Of a stretch of 64,000 nucleotides of DNA, positions 27,217 to 36,446 are shown in pieces. A program made the translations under genes and the position numbers. The stretch is from Algimonas arctica (GTDB lineage: Bacteria > Pseudomonadota > Alphaproteobacteria > Caulobacterales > Maricaulaceae): contig NZ_BMZH01000001.1 in NCBI RefSeq assembly GCF_014652695.1, forward strand, positions 372,001-436,000, read 5' to 3'. The stretch's first letter is position 1; each line of letters opens with the position of its first letter. The notes below the pieces were generated by a model. The model ran no database searches and was not told where the DNA came from. It was given only the letters and a program-made list of their open reading frames with translations.

Positions 27217-27221
27217 GCCGC

Positions 27222-27842
27222 ATGTTTACGGGAATCATTACCGACGTCGGTCGGCTGCGCGAGGTAACGCGTGTGACGGGCTCCGAATGGGGCGACACCC
27301 GCATGATCGTGGAAACTGCCTTTGATACGGATACAATCAACATTGGCGCGTCCATCGCACATTCGGGTGCGTGTATGACTGTCGTCGATAAAGGCCGGGA
27401 CAAAGATCAAAATTGGTATGCGTTCGACGTGTCGGACGAAAGTCTTGATAAAACCACCCTTGGAGACTGGGCGGTCGGGCAAGCGATCAATTTAGAGCGC
27501 GCTTTGACAGGGACGGATGAACTGGGCGGCCATATGGTGACGGGCCATGTCGATACGACGGCGCGCTGTGTTTCGCGTGATGCTGTGGCCGGGTCTACAC
27601 GCTATCGGATCAAAGTGCCTGAAGACCTTGCTTTTGCGATTGCTCCGAAGGGGTCTGTGACAGTGGACGGGGTCTCTTTAACGGTGAATGATGTGAGCGC
27701 CGGGACTTTCATGATTAACATCATCCCGCACACATTAGAGGTTACGACACTGGGTCGATTACAGCCCGGTGACGAGGTAAATCTGGAAATTGACGTGATC
27801 GCTCGCTATGTGGCGCGTTACCTGAGCCACATGAAAGCCTAA
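27222..27842 (+). CDS. ribE: Riboflavin synthase alpha subunit
   Basis: A 206-residue enzyme dismutating two 6,7-dimethyl-8-ribityllumazine molecules to riboflavin. Two lumazine-binding repeats are visible, each with an N-terminal MFTGII-type or GHMVTGHVD element and a GVSLTVNDV motif in the second. It starts 5 bp after nrdR. The ribD gene that often sits between these two in related genomes is absent. Confidence 0.95.
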   Translation: MFTGIITDVGRLREVTRVTGSEWGDTRMIVETAFDTDTINIGASIAHSGACMTVVDKGRDKDQNWYAFDVSDESLDKTTLGDWAVGQAINLERALTGTDELGGHMVTGHVDTTARCVSRDAVAGSTRYRIKVPEDLAFAIAPKGSVTVDGVSLTVNDVSAGTFMINIIPHTLEVTTLGRLQPGDEVNLEIDVIARYVARYLSHMKA

Positions 27843-27861
27843 TAGAGGCTAAGGAGAGGGT

Positions 27862-29004
27862 TTGACCCAAGTGAACGAAGCGACTTTTCAGGATGTTTAT
27901 AACCTCGCAACACCCGAGGAAATCATCGAGGATGCGCGCAATGGGCGCATGTATATTCTTGTCGACGCAGAGGATCGGGAAAATGAGGGCGACCTTATTA
28001 TCCCGGCGCAATTTGCGACACCTGATGCGATCAATTTCATGGCGAAGTTTGGGCGTGGCCTGATTTGTCTAGCGCTCGAAAAACAGCGTGCAGAAGAGCT
28101 CGACCTCAAAAATATGAGCACCGACAATGCGTCACGCTTCGAAACCGCCTTTACCCAATCGATTGAGGCCCGCGAAGGTGTGACAACTGGCATTTCCGCC
28201 GGTGACCGCGCGCGGACGACACAAGTGGCGATTGATCCGGACAGCCGCCCGGACGACATTGTCAGCCCCGGCCATATGTTCCCGATCATTGCCAAAGAAG
28301 GCGGCGTTTTGGTTCGGACAGGCCATACGGAAGCATCTGTCGATATTTCCCGCTTAGCGGGACTAAACCCGTCTGCTGTGATCTGCGAAATCATGAATGA
28401 TGACGGCACGATGGCGCGCTTGGACGACCTCGTCATCTTCGCTCAATTCCACGGCTTAAAGATCGGGACGATTGAAAGCCTCGTCGCGCACCGACTGGAA
28501 CGCGACCATTTCGTCAAACATATTGCGACCTCGGACTTCACGTCACAGCGTGGCGATGATTTCAAAATCCATGTTTATCGCAATCTGCTCGACGGTAAAG
28601 ACCATGTCGCTTTGTCACGCGGTGAAGCCAAAGCTGACGCGCCGAGCCTGGTTCGCGTTCATAAAATCGACTTTGCCGGGGATATTCTCTCCGAGGATAG
28701 TCCACGCGCTGGCCTGATTTGGGACGCGATGAAAGTGTTGGCAGAACATGATGGTCACGGCGTGTTGGTGTTGATCCGGGAGGGGTCAATCGATTCGCTC
28801 TTGGAACGATTGGGCGCGCATAAATCGACTGTTGACCGCAAAGAACAAACTGTGCGTGAATATGGCGTCGGAGCACAAATTCTGACACATCTCGGCGTAA
28901 CGAAAATGACGCTCCTGTCGAATTCCATGCCGAAATTGATCGGGCTTGATGCCTATGATCTCGAAATCGTCGGCCTTCATCCCCTCACACATACACGGAC
29001 CTAA
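27862..29004 (+). CDS. ribB: RibBX: 3,4-dihydroxy-2-butanone-4-phosphate synthase with degenerate GTP cyclohydrolase II domain
   Basis: A 380-residue fusion. The N-terminal DHBP synthase (about 20-215) has DAEDRENEGDLIIPAQ, GVTTGISAGDRA and RTGHTEASVDISRLAG, all intact. The C-terminal domain has the GCH II frame (LVRVHKIDFAGDIL..SPRAG, then a C-terminal motif near KMTLLSN) but none of the three zinc cysteines and none of the CDCGEQL segment, so it cannot be a normal cyclohydrolase. This is the RibBX type, described as widespread in Proteobacteria; a separate RibA must exist elsewhere. Translation starts at TTG 27862, directly after AAGGAGAGGG; GTG 27871 is less well spaced. Confidence 0.92.
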   Translation: MTQVNEATFQDVYNLATPEEIIEDARNGRMYILVDAEDRENEGDLIIPAQFATPDAINFMAKFGRGLICLALEKQRAEELDLKNMSTDNASRFETAFTQSIEAREGVTTGISAGDRARTTQVAIDPDSRPDDIVSPGHMFPIIAKEGGVLVRTGHTEASVDISRLAGLNPSAVICEIMNDDGTMARLDDLVIFAQFHGLKIGTIESLVAHRLERDHFVKHIATSDFTSQRGDDFKIHVYRNLLDGKDHVALSRGEAKADAPSLVRVHKIDFAGDILSEDSPRAGLIWDAMKVLAEHDGHGVLVLIREGSIDSLLERLGAHKSTVDRKEQTVREYGVGAQILTHLGVTKMTLLSNSMPKLIGLDAYDLEIVGLHPLTHTRT

Positions 29005-29008
29005 GCCC

Positions 29009-29446
29009 ATGAAAGTGCTCGTCATCGAGGCGCGTTTTTACGAGCCCATCTCCGATATGCTGCTCGACGGCGCGCTTGATGCGCTCGGCGCGGCAGACGT
29101 TGACGTTTTTCAGGTGACGGTGCCGGGTGCACTCGAAATCCCGCACGTCATCAGTTTCGCGGAAGCGGCCGGCGCTGGCTACGATGCCTATGTCGCCTTG
29201 GGTTGCGTTATCCGCGGTGAAACAACTCATTATGATTATGTCTGCCAAGAAAGCGCGCGCGCGCTCATGGACTTAGCTGTGACCCAGCAACTGGCCATCG
29301 GTAACGGTATCATCACCGTCGAAAATGAAGCCCAAGCGATAGCTCGCGCGGATAAGTCTCAAAAGGACAAGGGCGGGTTTGCAGCACGCGCGGCGATAAC
29401 CATGGTCGGCATTCGCGATGAACTCGCCGAAAGTGCCGAGACATGA
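29009..29446 (+). CDS. ribH: 6,7-Dimethyl-8-ribityllumazine synthase
   Basis: A 145-residue subunit of the capsid-like or pentameric lumazine synthase. The substrate motifs VPGALEIPHVI and GCVIRGETTHYDYVC, with the catalytic histidine in THYDY, are intact. The ATG at 29009 follows ribBX by 4 bp. The stop overlaps the nusB start (ATGA). Confidence 0.95.
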   Translation: MKVLVIEARFYEPISDMLLDGALDALGAADVDVFQVTVPGALEIPHVISFAEAAGAGYDAYVALGCVIRGETTHYDYVCQESARALMDLAVTQQLAIGNGIITVENEAQAIARADKSQKDKGGFAARAAITMVGIRDELAESAET

Positions 29447-29988
29447 GCGGCTCCACGCCAAAGCTGAGACGCGAAGCGCGTCTGTCTGGGGTTCAAGCTC
29501 TCTACCAAATGGACGTCGCCAACGCGAAGTCTAAGCAAGTTATCTACGAATTTCTAAACCACCGTTTTGGCTATGAAGGCGAAAACGGCATGGTGACGGC
29601 CGATGAAAAATTCTTCGAAGAACTCGTCGAAGGGGTCGTGCGTGAACAAGATCAAATCGATGCCAAGTTGGATGCACAGCTTCCGGACAAATGGCCGCTT
29701 CGTCGGCTTGATATGACGCTTCGCGCGCTCCTTCGGGCGGGTGTTTTTGAAATTACACAACGCCCCGATGTTCCTGCGCTCGTAATTATCGATGAATATG
29801 TGGCCATTGCCTCAGACTTTTTTAGCGGCAAAGAGCCCGGAATGGTCAACGCTGTGATGGATAAAATTGCCCGCGCCGTGCGGTCGGCAGAATTTGGCCT
29901 TCCATTGCCTGCGTCGATTTCTGTTGATCCCATCGAAGTGTCTGATGACGCCGATACGTCGACACTCATTGATGACGCGGACAGTTGA
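29443..29988 (+). CDS. nusB: Transcription antitermination factor NusB
   Basis: A 181-residue all-helical NusB that binds boxA RNA with NusE (S10) during rRNA antitermination. Signatures are RREARLSGVQALYQMD, LRALLRAGVFE and VIIDEYVAIASDFFSGKEPGMVNAVMD (split here only by prose). An acidic C-terminal tail of about 30 residues exceeds the usual family length. It overlaps ribH by 4 nt and thiL by 4 nt. Confidence 0.95.
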   Translation: MSGSTPKLRREARLSGVQALYQMDVANAKSKQVIYEFLNHRFGYEGENGMVTADEKFFEELVEGVVREQDQIDAKLDAQLPDKWPLRRLDMTLRALLRAGVFEITQRPDVPALVIIDEYVAIASDFFSGKEPGMVNAVMDKIARAVRSAEFGLPLPASISVDPIEVSDDADTSTLIDDADS

Positions 29989-30881
29989 ACGAACGCGACT
30001 TTATTGCCTTGCTGCGTCCGCTCGCCGGACCTGCGGCCCTTAACCTGGATGATGACGCCGCGATTTTAACGCCGCCTCCAGGGCAAGACCTGATCGTGTC
30101 CAAGGACACGATGGTTGAGGGTGTTCATTTTCCAAAAGGTCGGATTGGCGGGGGTTTTTCCGAACGCCTTCTGCGTACAGCGCTTTCTGATCTCGCCGCT
30201 AAAGGTGCCCGCCCGATCGGTTATATGCTCTCAGTCGCGTGGCCGATAGGGCGTGATCCCAAATGGCTGAATGGGTTTGTTCGGGGCTTGCACGACGCGC
30301 AAGAAAGCTTTGATTGCCCCCTGATTGGGGGGGATACAACATCAACTGATGGCCCGCTTGTCGCCAGTGTTACGGTGTTCGGCCTTGTTCCCAACGGCGA
30401 AATGGTCCGCAGATCAGGCGCGAAACCGGGCGATGACGTCTGGTTCACAGGCACATTAGGTTTAGCTGAAATAGGACTGGCCATTGTGTCGGGACACGCG
30501 GTTGATCTGAGTCCGTCTAAGCGACTAGTGGCGGAAGAGGCCTACTTGAGGCCAGAACCCAGATTCGCGTTTCGAAAGGTTTTGCGACGTTTCGCAACGG
30601 CGGCAGCTGATATTTCGGATGGGCTGCTTAGTGAAGCAGGGCATATCGCAACGGCGAGTGGCGTTCAGATAGATTTGATCGCCGAAACCACAAAAAATGC
30701 GGACTTTGGGGACGATTACGAACTTCTCTTTACGGCATCCGCGCGCAATCGAGAGGAAATTGTCGAGGGGGCAAAAGCAATCGGATTGCCTTTAACGCTA
30801 TGCGGACATGTCTTAGAGGGTGTCGGCGTGACCGTAGAGGGGACCGTCGTTAAACCTGAGGGCTATCGCCATCGATTCTAA
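29985..30881 (+). CDS. thiL: Thiamine-monophosphate kinase
   Basis: A 298-residue PurM-like kinase making thiamine diphosphate from thiamine monophosphate and ATP. The N-terminal metal/ATP site (NLDDDAAIL) and the glycine-rich segment CPLIGGDTTS are present, as is the DISDGLLSEAGHI motif. It starts with TTG overlapping the nusB TGA (TTGA), implying coupling. It ends overlapping the convergent bamE-type gene's stop by 4 nt. Confidence 0.94.
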   Translation: MNERDFIALLRPLAGPAALNLDDDAAILTPPPGQDLIVSKDTMVEGVHFPKGRIGGGFSERLLRTALSDLAAKGARPIGYMLSVAWPIGRDPKWLNGFVRGLHDAQESFDCPLIGGDTTSTDGPLVASVTVFGLVPNGEMVRRSGAKPGDDVWFTGTLGLAEIGLAIVSGHAVDLSPSKRLVAEEAYLRPEPRFAFRKVLRRFATAAADISDGLLSEAGHIATASGVQIDLIAETTKNADFGDDYELLFTASARNREEIVEGAKAIGLPLTLCGHVLEGVGVTVEGTVVKPEGYRHRF

Positions 30882-31369
30882 TTGGGGCCGCCGCCCGGAA
30901 CGTCCTGATTGCCGCCACCGATTCTATCCGTTGGGATACGGCCAATCGTCCCAAACACTTGCTCAAGGACGGACAATTCGCGTCCGCGCGTCGGTGTTTC
31001 ACGATTCTCGTAATTGACGACGCGGCGATCTTCAATGCCGTATTCAGCCACTTTTGTGACCTGTCCATCGGCATTAAATGAGATGGCGGTGATCGTTTGT
31101 TCCTGCACTTGCGGGCGAAGATAGGCGTAACGTTCACGAACTTGATTGATATAATACCAAGTGTCTTGCTCGACATCTTCGTCAAATGTGCCTTCAACGG
31201 AGGGGCTACCCAAGGACGCAAGCACACTGGCTTTCGTGTCCGTGCTCGGATTAATCTCCTGCGGCTTGGCGTCCTGTGTCGGGACATAACCATGCGTCCG
31301 AAGGATCGGGTTGCATCCGGTCGCGACAAGTGCGCCGATGATCATGAATGCTGCAACAGAATTGCGCAT
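30878..31369 (-). CDS. bamE: Outer membrane assembly lipoprotein, BamE/OmlA family
   Basis: A 163-residue lipoprotein: signal peptide ending LVATGC (Cys19), then a SmpA/OmlA domain (TKASVLASLGSPSVEGTFDEDVEQDTWYYI, broken here as TKASVLASLGSPS and DTWYYINQ). It probably belongs to the BAM complex on the periplasmic face of the outer membrane. A glycine-rich tail follows the domain. The start at 31369 is fixed by the signal peptide; the open frame reaches 31630 on the minus strand without homology. Confidence 0.9.
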   Translation of the reverse strand: MRNSVAAFMIIGALVATGCNPILRTHGYVPTQDAKPQEINPSTDTKASVLASLGSPSVEGTFDEDVEQDTWYYINQVRERYAYLRPQVQEQTITAISFNADGQVTKVAEYGIEDRRVVNYENRETPTRGRELSVLEQVFGTIGRIPTDRIGGGNQDVPGGGPN

Positions 31370-31468
31370 GAGCCGTCTCTCAATTAGGGCGCCAGAAATC
31401 TTATGTTGCCCTAGCCAAAGCGTCAGGGCTTCGCAAGTATGGCGCACTGTATATGACGGAGGCTTAAC

Positions 31469-32005
31469 ATGGGCTTGTTTGATCGATTGATGGGGCGTGA
31501 TTTGCCCGAGCGTAAAGATGCGCGTCGCATATACCGCCACCTGATGGCGCAAGCGCGCACCCCTGCGTTTTACGGGCAGGGAGGAATAGCGGATGACTTT
31601 GATGGTCGGATCGACATGATTGCGCTGCATTTAACGATTATTATGGAACGGCTTCGCTCGGAGGGGGAAGACGGGGCGTTGCTCAATCAGGCGCTGTTTG
31701 ATGAGATGAAAGATGATTTCGAAGTCGCTCTGCGGGAAGAAGGTATTTCGGACACGGGTGTGAAACGCCGGATCAAACCGATGATTGGCCATTTTTACGA
31801 CCGTCTGAAAACTTATACCGATGCGTTAAAGACTGAAAATCCGCAGAAGACCCTCGCCGATAGCTTTGTTATTGCGACGGAAAATGAAAATCCGTCCACT
31901 TTTGCCCTGAAACTGGCTGATTATTCGCTCGATTGGTTGAAGGATCTGCGAACTCTGTCCATGAAGCAAATAACGGACGGCCGGATCTTCTTTCCGGAGC
32001 TTTAA
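31469..32005 (+). CDS. Ubiquinol-cytochrome c chaperone (CBP3-like)
   Basis: A 178-residue protein of the ubiquinol-cyt_C_chap family, homologous to mitochondrial CBP3/UQCC1, which assists cytochrome b biogenesis for complex III. The pattern RRIYRHLMAQARTPAFYGQGG, then FDGRIDMIALHLTIIMERL is diagnostic. It is divergent from the bamE-type gene and upstream of plsX; the YceD/DUF177 gene commonly found between them is missing. Confidence 0.9.
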   Translation: MGLFDRLMGRDLPERKDARRIYRHLMAQARTPAFYGQGGIADDFDGRIDMIALHLTIIMERLRSEGEDGALLNQALFDEMKDDFEVALREEGISDTGVKRRIKPMIGHFYDRLKTYTDALKTENPQKTLADSFVIATENENPSTFALKLADYSLDWLKDLRTLSMKQITDGRIFFPEL

Positions 32006-32021
32006 AGTTTCCTGAACTTTA
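32003..32021. repeat. Inverted repeat at the chaperone stop
   Basis: TAAAGTT-TCCTG-AACTTTA is a perfect 7-bp inverted repeat beginning in the chaperone stop codon, 40 bp before plsX. Low GC makes termination doubtful; it may be an operator or an RNA-end structure. Confidence 0.35.
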
Positions 32022-32060
32022 GAACTATCACACGCGCGAACGGGGGCATATAGCATCGAA

Positions 32061-33113
32061 ATGCTTGATGGGCTGGTTATATCGATTGATGCCATGGGCG
32101 GGGACGAAGCCCCCGATATGGTAATCAAAGGGTTGGAGTATTTCTTGACCCATGAAGGGAAGGGCCGTCGCGCCCGGTTCCTTTTGCATGGCGATCAAGC
32201 CAAGCTCACTCCGTTGCTCGCAAAAGCGCCCCGAACCCGGGAGCGGTCCGAGGTCGTCCACACAGAAAAAACGATTTCAATGGATGACAAGCCGTCCCAG
32301 GCTCTGCGTCGGGGGAAAGATAGTTCCATGTGGAACGCCGTGGCCGCTGTGAAGGCCAAACGGGCCGAAATTGCGCTCTCAGCAGGGAATACAGGCGCGC
32401 TCATGGCGATGAGCAAGTTGCAACTACGGATGAAGCAGGGGGTTCAACGCCCCGCGCTCGCCGCGCTTTGGCCCAAAGAAAACGGGGTTTCAGTCGTGCT
32501 CGACGTGGGCGCGAATATTGATGTTGATGCGGCGCAGCTCACGGAATTCGCTGTGATGGGCGAAGCCTACCATAAGGCTCTCTATAAAAGTGAATCGCCG
32601 TCAATTGGCTTGCTCAACGTCGGGACAGAGGATCAAAAAGGGAATGCTGTCATCCGCGCCGCGCACGAGCGTTTGTCAGAAAGCCAGCTGGGACTGAATT
32701 ATGCGGGCTATGTCGAAGGCAATGATATTTCGACGGGGACTGTCGATGTTATCGTGACGGACGGATTTACTGGAAACATTGCGCTAAAAACCGCTGAAGG
32801 CATGGCGAAATTGATCGGCACCTTTTTCAATGAGGCGCTTCAAGGTAATTTTTGGTCCAAAATGCTGACGTTTTTGAATGCCTATGCCCTTTTCAAATTG
32901 AAACGTCGGATCGACCCGCGTCGCGTTAATGGCGCCGTTTTCTTAGGGCTGAACGGGATTGTTATCAAAAGTCACGGCGGCACCGACCGCGTGGGCTTTG
33001 CGAATGCCGTCAATATTGCGATCTTATTAGCCGAAACCGATTTCATGCATGCGATCGATGTGCGCCTTGATGCGTTACACGATGAAGACGACAATATTGG
33101 ATTTATCCCGTGA
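32061..33113 (+). CDS. plsX: Phosphate acyltransferase PlsX
   Basis: A 350-residue enzyme making acyl-phosphate from acyl-ACP for phosphatidic acid synthesis, peripheral to the inner membrane. The N-terminal [16 protein letters not shown] and the [15 protein letters not shown] segments are family signatures. Its stop overlaps the fabH GTG start by 4 nt, linking fatty acid initiation with phospholipid synthesis. Confidence 0.96.
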   Translation: MLDGLVISIDAMGGDEAPDMVIKGLEYFLTHEGKGRRARFLLHGDQAKLTPLLAKAPRTRERSEVVHTEKTISMDDKPSQALRRGKDSSMWNAVAAVKAKRAEIALSAGNTGALMAMSKLQLRMKQGVQRPALAALWPKENGVSVVLDVGANIDVDAAQLTEFAVMGEAYHKALYKSESPSIGLLNVGTEDQKGNAVIRAAHERLSESQLGLNYAGYVEGNDISTGTVDVIVTDGFTGNIALKTAEGMAKLIGTFFNEALQGNFWSKMLTFLNAYALFKLKRRIDPRRVNGAVFLGLNGIVIKSHGGTDRVGFANAVNIAILLAETDFMHAIDVRLDALHDEDDNIGFIP

Positions 33114-34078
33114 CCAGTAGAGCCGTTATCCGAGGTATCGGCAGTTATTTGCCAGCTTGCGTTATGGAAAACGCCGAATTTGCGTCACGACTTGGTCTCG
33201 AAACGTCCGATGAATGGATCCGCGAACGCACGGGTATTAAGCGCCGTCACATAGCGGCGGACGGTGAGACGACGTCTGATCTCGGCTTTGCTGCGGCGCA
33301 AAAAGCGCTCGCCCATGCCAATATGGATATTAGCGAGATCGACCTCATTATGGTCGCAACATCCACACCTGATCTGACATTCCCGTCGACGGCAACAATG
33401 ATTCAACACCGTCTGGGTATGACTCACGGGGCTGCGTTTGATATTCAGGCCGTCTGTAGTGGCTTTCTCTACGGCATTCACACGGCTAACGCCTTAATCC
33501 GATCCGGAGCCCATCAACGGATTTTGTTGATCGGGGCTGAAACTTTCTCTCGGATTCTTGACTGGGAAGACCGCGGGACCTGTGTCTTGTTTGGTGATGG
33601 TGCGGGCGCGATCATCCTCGAAGGACAAAACGACACAGAGGATGGCATCATTCATTCCATTATCCGGTCCAATGGCGCGCATAAGGACATGCTTTATGTC
33701 GACGGCGGTCCGTCATCGACTGGAACGGTCGGTAAATTGCGAATGTTAGGCAATGCCGTTTTCAAACATGCTGTCACCGACATTGCCGGAATTATTCGAA
33801 CCTGTGCCGAAGAAGCGAACTATGATGTCCCGACCATTGATTGGTTTGTCCCGCATCAGGCGAATCAACGTATTTTGACGGCTGTCGCGCGAAAATTAAA
33901 ATTACAACCTGAGCAAGTTATCTCGACGGTCGATGAACATGCCAACACATCCGCCGCTAGTGTGCCGCTCGCGTGGGATGCGGCTGTGCGTGATGGGCGG
34001 ATCAAACGCGGGGACACAATTATGCTTGAAGCCTTCGGTGGCGGCTTTACTTGGGGCGCATGCCTGCTTCGATACTGA
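33110..34078 (+). CDS. fabH: Beta-ketoacyl-ACP synthase III
   Basis: A 322-residue KAS III starting fatty acid chains from acetyl-CoA and malonyl-ACP. The triad is Cys116 (AVCSGFLYG), the histidine in [10 protein letters not shown] and the asparagine in EHANTSAAS. It begins with GTG inside the plsX stop (GTGA). Length and spacing are standard. Confidence 0.97.
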   Translation: MTSRAVIRGIGSYLPACVMENAEFASRLGLETSDEWIRERTGIKRRHIAADGETTSDLGFAAAQKALAHANMDISEIDLIMVATSTPDLTFPSTATMIQHRLGMTHGAAFDIQAVCSGFLYGIHTANALIRSGAHQRILLIGAETFSRILDWEDRGTCVLFGDGAGAIILEGQNDTEDGIIHSIIRSNGAHKDMLYVDGGPSSTGTVGKLRMLGNAVFKHAVTDIAGIIRTCAEEANYDVPTIDWFVPHQANQRILTAVARKLKLQPEQVISTVDEHANTSAASVPLAWDAAVRDGRIKRGDTIMLEAFGGGFTWGACLLRY

Positions 34079-34152
34079 ATTTGCAAAGCTTTTCCAAAGA
34101 ATTGCCTATTTTTGTCTTGCACTAGGCGGCATCGATTTGCTTATATGATCTT

Positions 34153-34476
34153 ATGGTAAGCAATACCGTTAATACGGGCACAGTGACGCGCGCGGATCTC
34201 GCCGAAGCGCTATACACAGAGATTGGCCTTTCGCGGTCGGATTCTGCTGACTTGGTTGAATCCGTCATTGGCCATGTGTCCGATGCTCTCCTCAAAGGCG
34301 AAAATGTGAAGCTGGCCGGGTTTGGCACTTTTCTTTTGCGTGAGAAGAGCGAACGCATTGGACGCAACCCGAAGACGGGGGTCGAAGTCGCGATTACACC
34401 GCGCCGTGTTCTTGTTTTTAAACCGAGCCAAGTTCTTCGTGAAAGAGTCGATTCGGCACTTAGCCCAAAAAAGTGA
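34153..34476 (+). CDS. ihfA: Integration host factor subunit alpha
   Basis: A 107-residue DNA-bending protein of the HU/IHF family. The beta-arm segment with the IHF-type Pro intercalation ([20 protein letters not shown]) and [13 protein letters not shown] are diagnostic. It acts as a heterodimer with IhfB in nucleoid organisation, recombination and, in dimorphic alphaproteobacteria, activation of sigma-54 promoters. It sits 74 bp after fabH and 29 bp before the MerR gene. Confidence 0.95.
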   Translation: MVSNTVNTGTVTRADLAEALYTEIGLSRSDSADLVESVIGHVSDALLKGENVKLAGFGTFLLREKSERIGRNPKTGVEVAITPRRVLVFKPSQVLRERVDSALSPKK

Positions 34477-34505
34477 TAGTGTCTGATTCGCAACAGGGCT
34501 AATCC

Positions 34506-35060
34506 ATGCGAATGAAGACCACACGTGCCTTCAGAACGATCAGTGAAGCCGGAGACGAACTCGGACTGCAGCCGCACGTCTTGCGTTTCTGGGAATCTAA
34601 ATTCTCTGACATCAAACCGATTAAGCGTGGCGGAGGACGCCGGTTCTATCGCCCCGAAGACATTGAGTTTTTACGCGGTATCAAGACCCTCCTTCATGAT
34701 GAGAAACATCCTATCAAGGATGTTCAAAAGCTGATCGCGAAAAGCGGAGCCAACCGTATCATTGAATTGGGACGATCTGTCGAAGAGGCCTCTCGCGAAC
34801 GTGAGGTAAAAGACATGACGCTGGTACCGTCTAGAATAGAAAAACCAGAAGCCGAATCGCCAGCGCCGAATAAGCCTCAAACGCCTGCGGTGACACCAAA
34901 GCCAACTTTCGTGGCAAAGGTGACGCCTGCACCTATCCCCGCACCTGCGCCAGAGCCCGTTGCGCCCCCCGAACCCAAAGACATGTCGGGGTTAGAGGAT
35001 GCTTTAGCGCGGCTACAGGCTCTTAAAGGGCAGTGGGATGCGTTCGATTCGTCTAAATAG
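34506..35060 (+). CDS. MerR-family transcriptional regulator
   Basis: A 184-residue regulator. An N-terminal MerR winged helix ([20 protein letters not shown], then WESKF and [18 protein letters not shown]) occupies residues 8-80. A helical region and a long proline/alanine-rich linker ([16 protein letters not shown]) lead to a short C-terminal helix. No sensor cysteines are present, so it is not a metal-responsive MerR. The ihfA-merR order is conserved in alphaproteobacteria; target unknown. Confidence 0.9.
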   Translation: MRMKTTRAFRTISEAGDELGLQPHVLRFWESKFSDIKPIKRGGGRRFYRPEDIEFLRGIKTLLHDEKHPIKDVQKLIAKSGANRIIELGRSVEEASREREVKDMTLVPSRIEKPEAESPAPNKPQTPAVTPKPTFVAKVTPAPIPAPAPEPVAPPEPKDMSGLEDALARLQALKGQWDAFDSSK

Positions 35061-35075
35061 ACCGCGTTTCATCTC

Positions 35076-35104
35076 TTGCCGGAACATTCCCGTCTGCGTA
35101 TAGC
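35076..35104 (+). promoter_or_regulatory. Predicted promoter of tRNA-Pro(GGG)
   Basis: TTGCCG (35076-35081), 17 bp, then TATAGC (35099-35104), ending 17 bp before the tRNA 5' end. Spacing is ideal for a housekeeping sigma promoter. Confidence 0.5.
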
Positions 35105-35121
35105 CGCGCCGTCAAGTGAGA

Positions 35122-35198
35122 CGGAGTATGGCGCAGTCCGGTAGCGCACACGCCTGGGGGGCGTGGGGTCGCAGGTTCGAATCCTGCTACTCCGACCA
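35122..35198 (+). tRNA. tRNA-Pro (anticodon GGG)
   Basis: A 77-nt cloverleaf folds fully: acceptor CGGAGTA/TACTCCG, D-arm GCGC/GCGC, anticodon stem CACGC/GCGTG around loop CTGGGGG (anticodon GGG, reading CCC and CCU), T-arm GCAGG/CCTGC with TTCGAAT, discriminator A and encoded CCA. Confidence 0.96.
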
Positions 35199-35262
35199 CT
35201 TGTTAAGTTTAAGCTGCCTAATGTCGCAGCCCATCTTTTGCTGAACGGCCTATAAGAGACCC

Positions 35263-36303
35263 ATGGCTATTTCCTTCGATAAGCGAGTGCCTGGTTGGGT
35301 AACGGCTTGGCTGGGTTTCATGGTGATGCTGGTTGTCGCCATGATCGTGATTGGCGGTGCGACACGTCTGACCAATTCCGGCCTTTCCATTACCGAATGG
35401 TCGCCGATCCGCGGCGCCCTTCCGCCCTTGTCAGCCGAGGCGTGGATCGCGGAGTTCGAGAAATATAAACAAATCCCTGAATTTGAAGCCGAACATCCGG
35501 GAATGGATATCAACGGCTTTCGCTTCATCTACTTTTGGGAATGGGCTCACCGCCAACTCGGGCGAATTATCGGGCTCGCTTTTGCCGTTCCTTTTCTCAT
35601 CTTGGCGGTAAGCCGGCGCTTACCCACCGAACGAGGTCTCACATTGCTTTCCGTCCTAATCCTGATTGGTCTGCAAGGTGCCATCGGGTGGTGGATGGTC
35701 CATTCGGGGCTGCAAGAGGGCATGGTCTCTGTCAGTCAATATCGTCTCGCGACACATTTGGGCATGGCAATCTTCATTCTTGGGATTTTGCTGTGGTTAT
35801 TCTTGGATTCCACAAATGGGTGGCGACGCGATAAAGGGCAGGGCGCAGGGGTGTTGGCGCCGCTTTTCCTCGGTCTTGTCTACCTACAGATCATCGCGGG
35901 AGCCTTCGTGGCAGGAACCGCGAGTGGCAAAACCTATAATAGCTGGCCGCTCATGGACGGAAGTTTTGTCCCGTCCGGTTATTGGTTTCAGAATCCCGCT
36001 TGGCGAAACCTGTTTGAGAACAGCGCAGCCATTCAATTTAACCATCGAATGCTCGCTTATATTCTGTTGGTTGTGTTTGCCGTATTCGTCATAAAATATC
36101 GACGTAGTCCCAAACTCCGGATTCCCTTCATTGTCCTTGGCGGTCTGCTCACGTGGCAAGTCATGCTCGGCATTTGGACGTTATTGGCGGTCGCGCCGCT
36201 TAACCTTGCGCTATTGCATCAGTTTAGCTCGGTTCTTGTCTTCATCAGCGCAATTTGGTTGACATATCGCTGGAAAAAACACGGTAACAATATACCGTTT
36301 TAA
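35263..36303 (+). CDS. ctaA: Haem A synthase, COX15/CtaA family
   Basis: A 346-residue eight-helix membrane enzyme oxidising haem O to haem A for cytochrome aa3 oxidases. The haem-ligand histidine segments FWEWAHRQLGRIIG, the LATHLGMA element, QFNHRMLAYIL and LLHQFSSV are all present. The WPLMDGSFVP motif marks the Cox15-type (class without the CtaA cysteine pair). It stands alone between tRNA-Pro and rplM. Confidence 0.95.
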   Translation: MAISFDKRVPGWVTAWLGFMVMLVVAMIVIGGATRLTNSGLSITEWSPIRGALPPLSAEAWIAEFEKYKQIPEFEAEHPGMDINGFRFIYFWEWAHRQLGRIIGLAFAVPFLILAVSRRLPTERGLTLLSVLILIGLQGAIGWWMVHSGLQEGMVSVSQYRLATHLGMAIFILGILLWLFLDSTNGWRRDKGQGAGVLAPLFLGLVYLQIIAGAFVAGTASGKTYNSWPLMDGSFVPSGYWFQNPAWRNLFENSAAIQFNHRMLAYILLVVFAVFVIKYRRSPKLRIPFIVLGGLLTWQVMLGIWTLLAVAPLNLALLHQFSSVLVFISAIWLTYRWKKHGNNIPF

Positions 36304-36371
36304 TAAGTAATTGATTTATAAAGGTAAATTCAGTCTTTATCCTGATATTGAGTCTTGACCGGTCTCTTGCC

Positions 36372-36435
36372 CGCCCGTAGTGGGCGCTCAACCTAATTCG
36401 TAGGTCCGCATGTATTGCGGGCCTTTCGTATTTTT
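36372..36435 (+). promoter_or_regulatory. Structured rplM leader with two hairpins
   Basis: Hairpin 1: CGCCC (36372-36376) with GGGCG (36382-36386). Hairpin 2: GGTCCGCA (36403-36410) with TGCGGGCC (36416-36423), 8 bp including one wobble, followed by a T-rich run (36424-36435) just before the rplM Shine-Dalgarno. The second resembles an attenuator or an r-protein binding site for L13 autogenous control. Function is inference. Confidence 0.45.
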
Positions 36436-36446
36436 CGAGGACAGAC

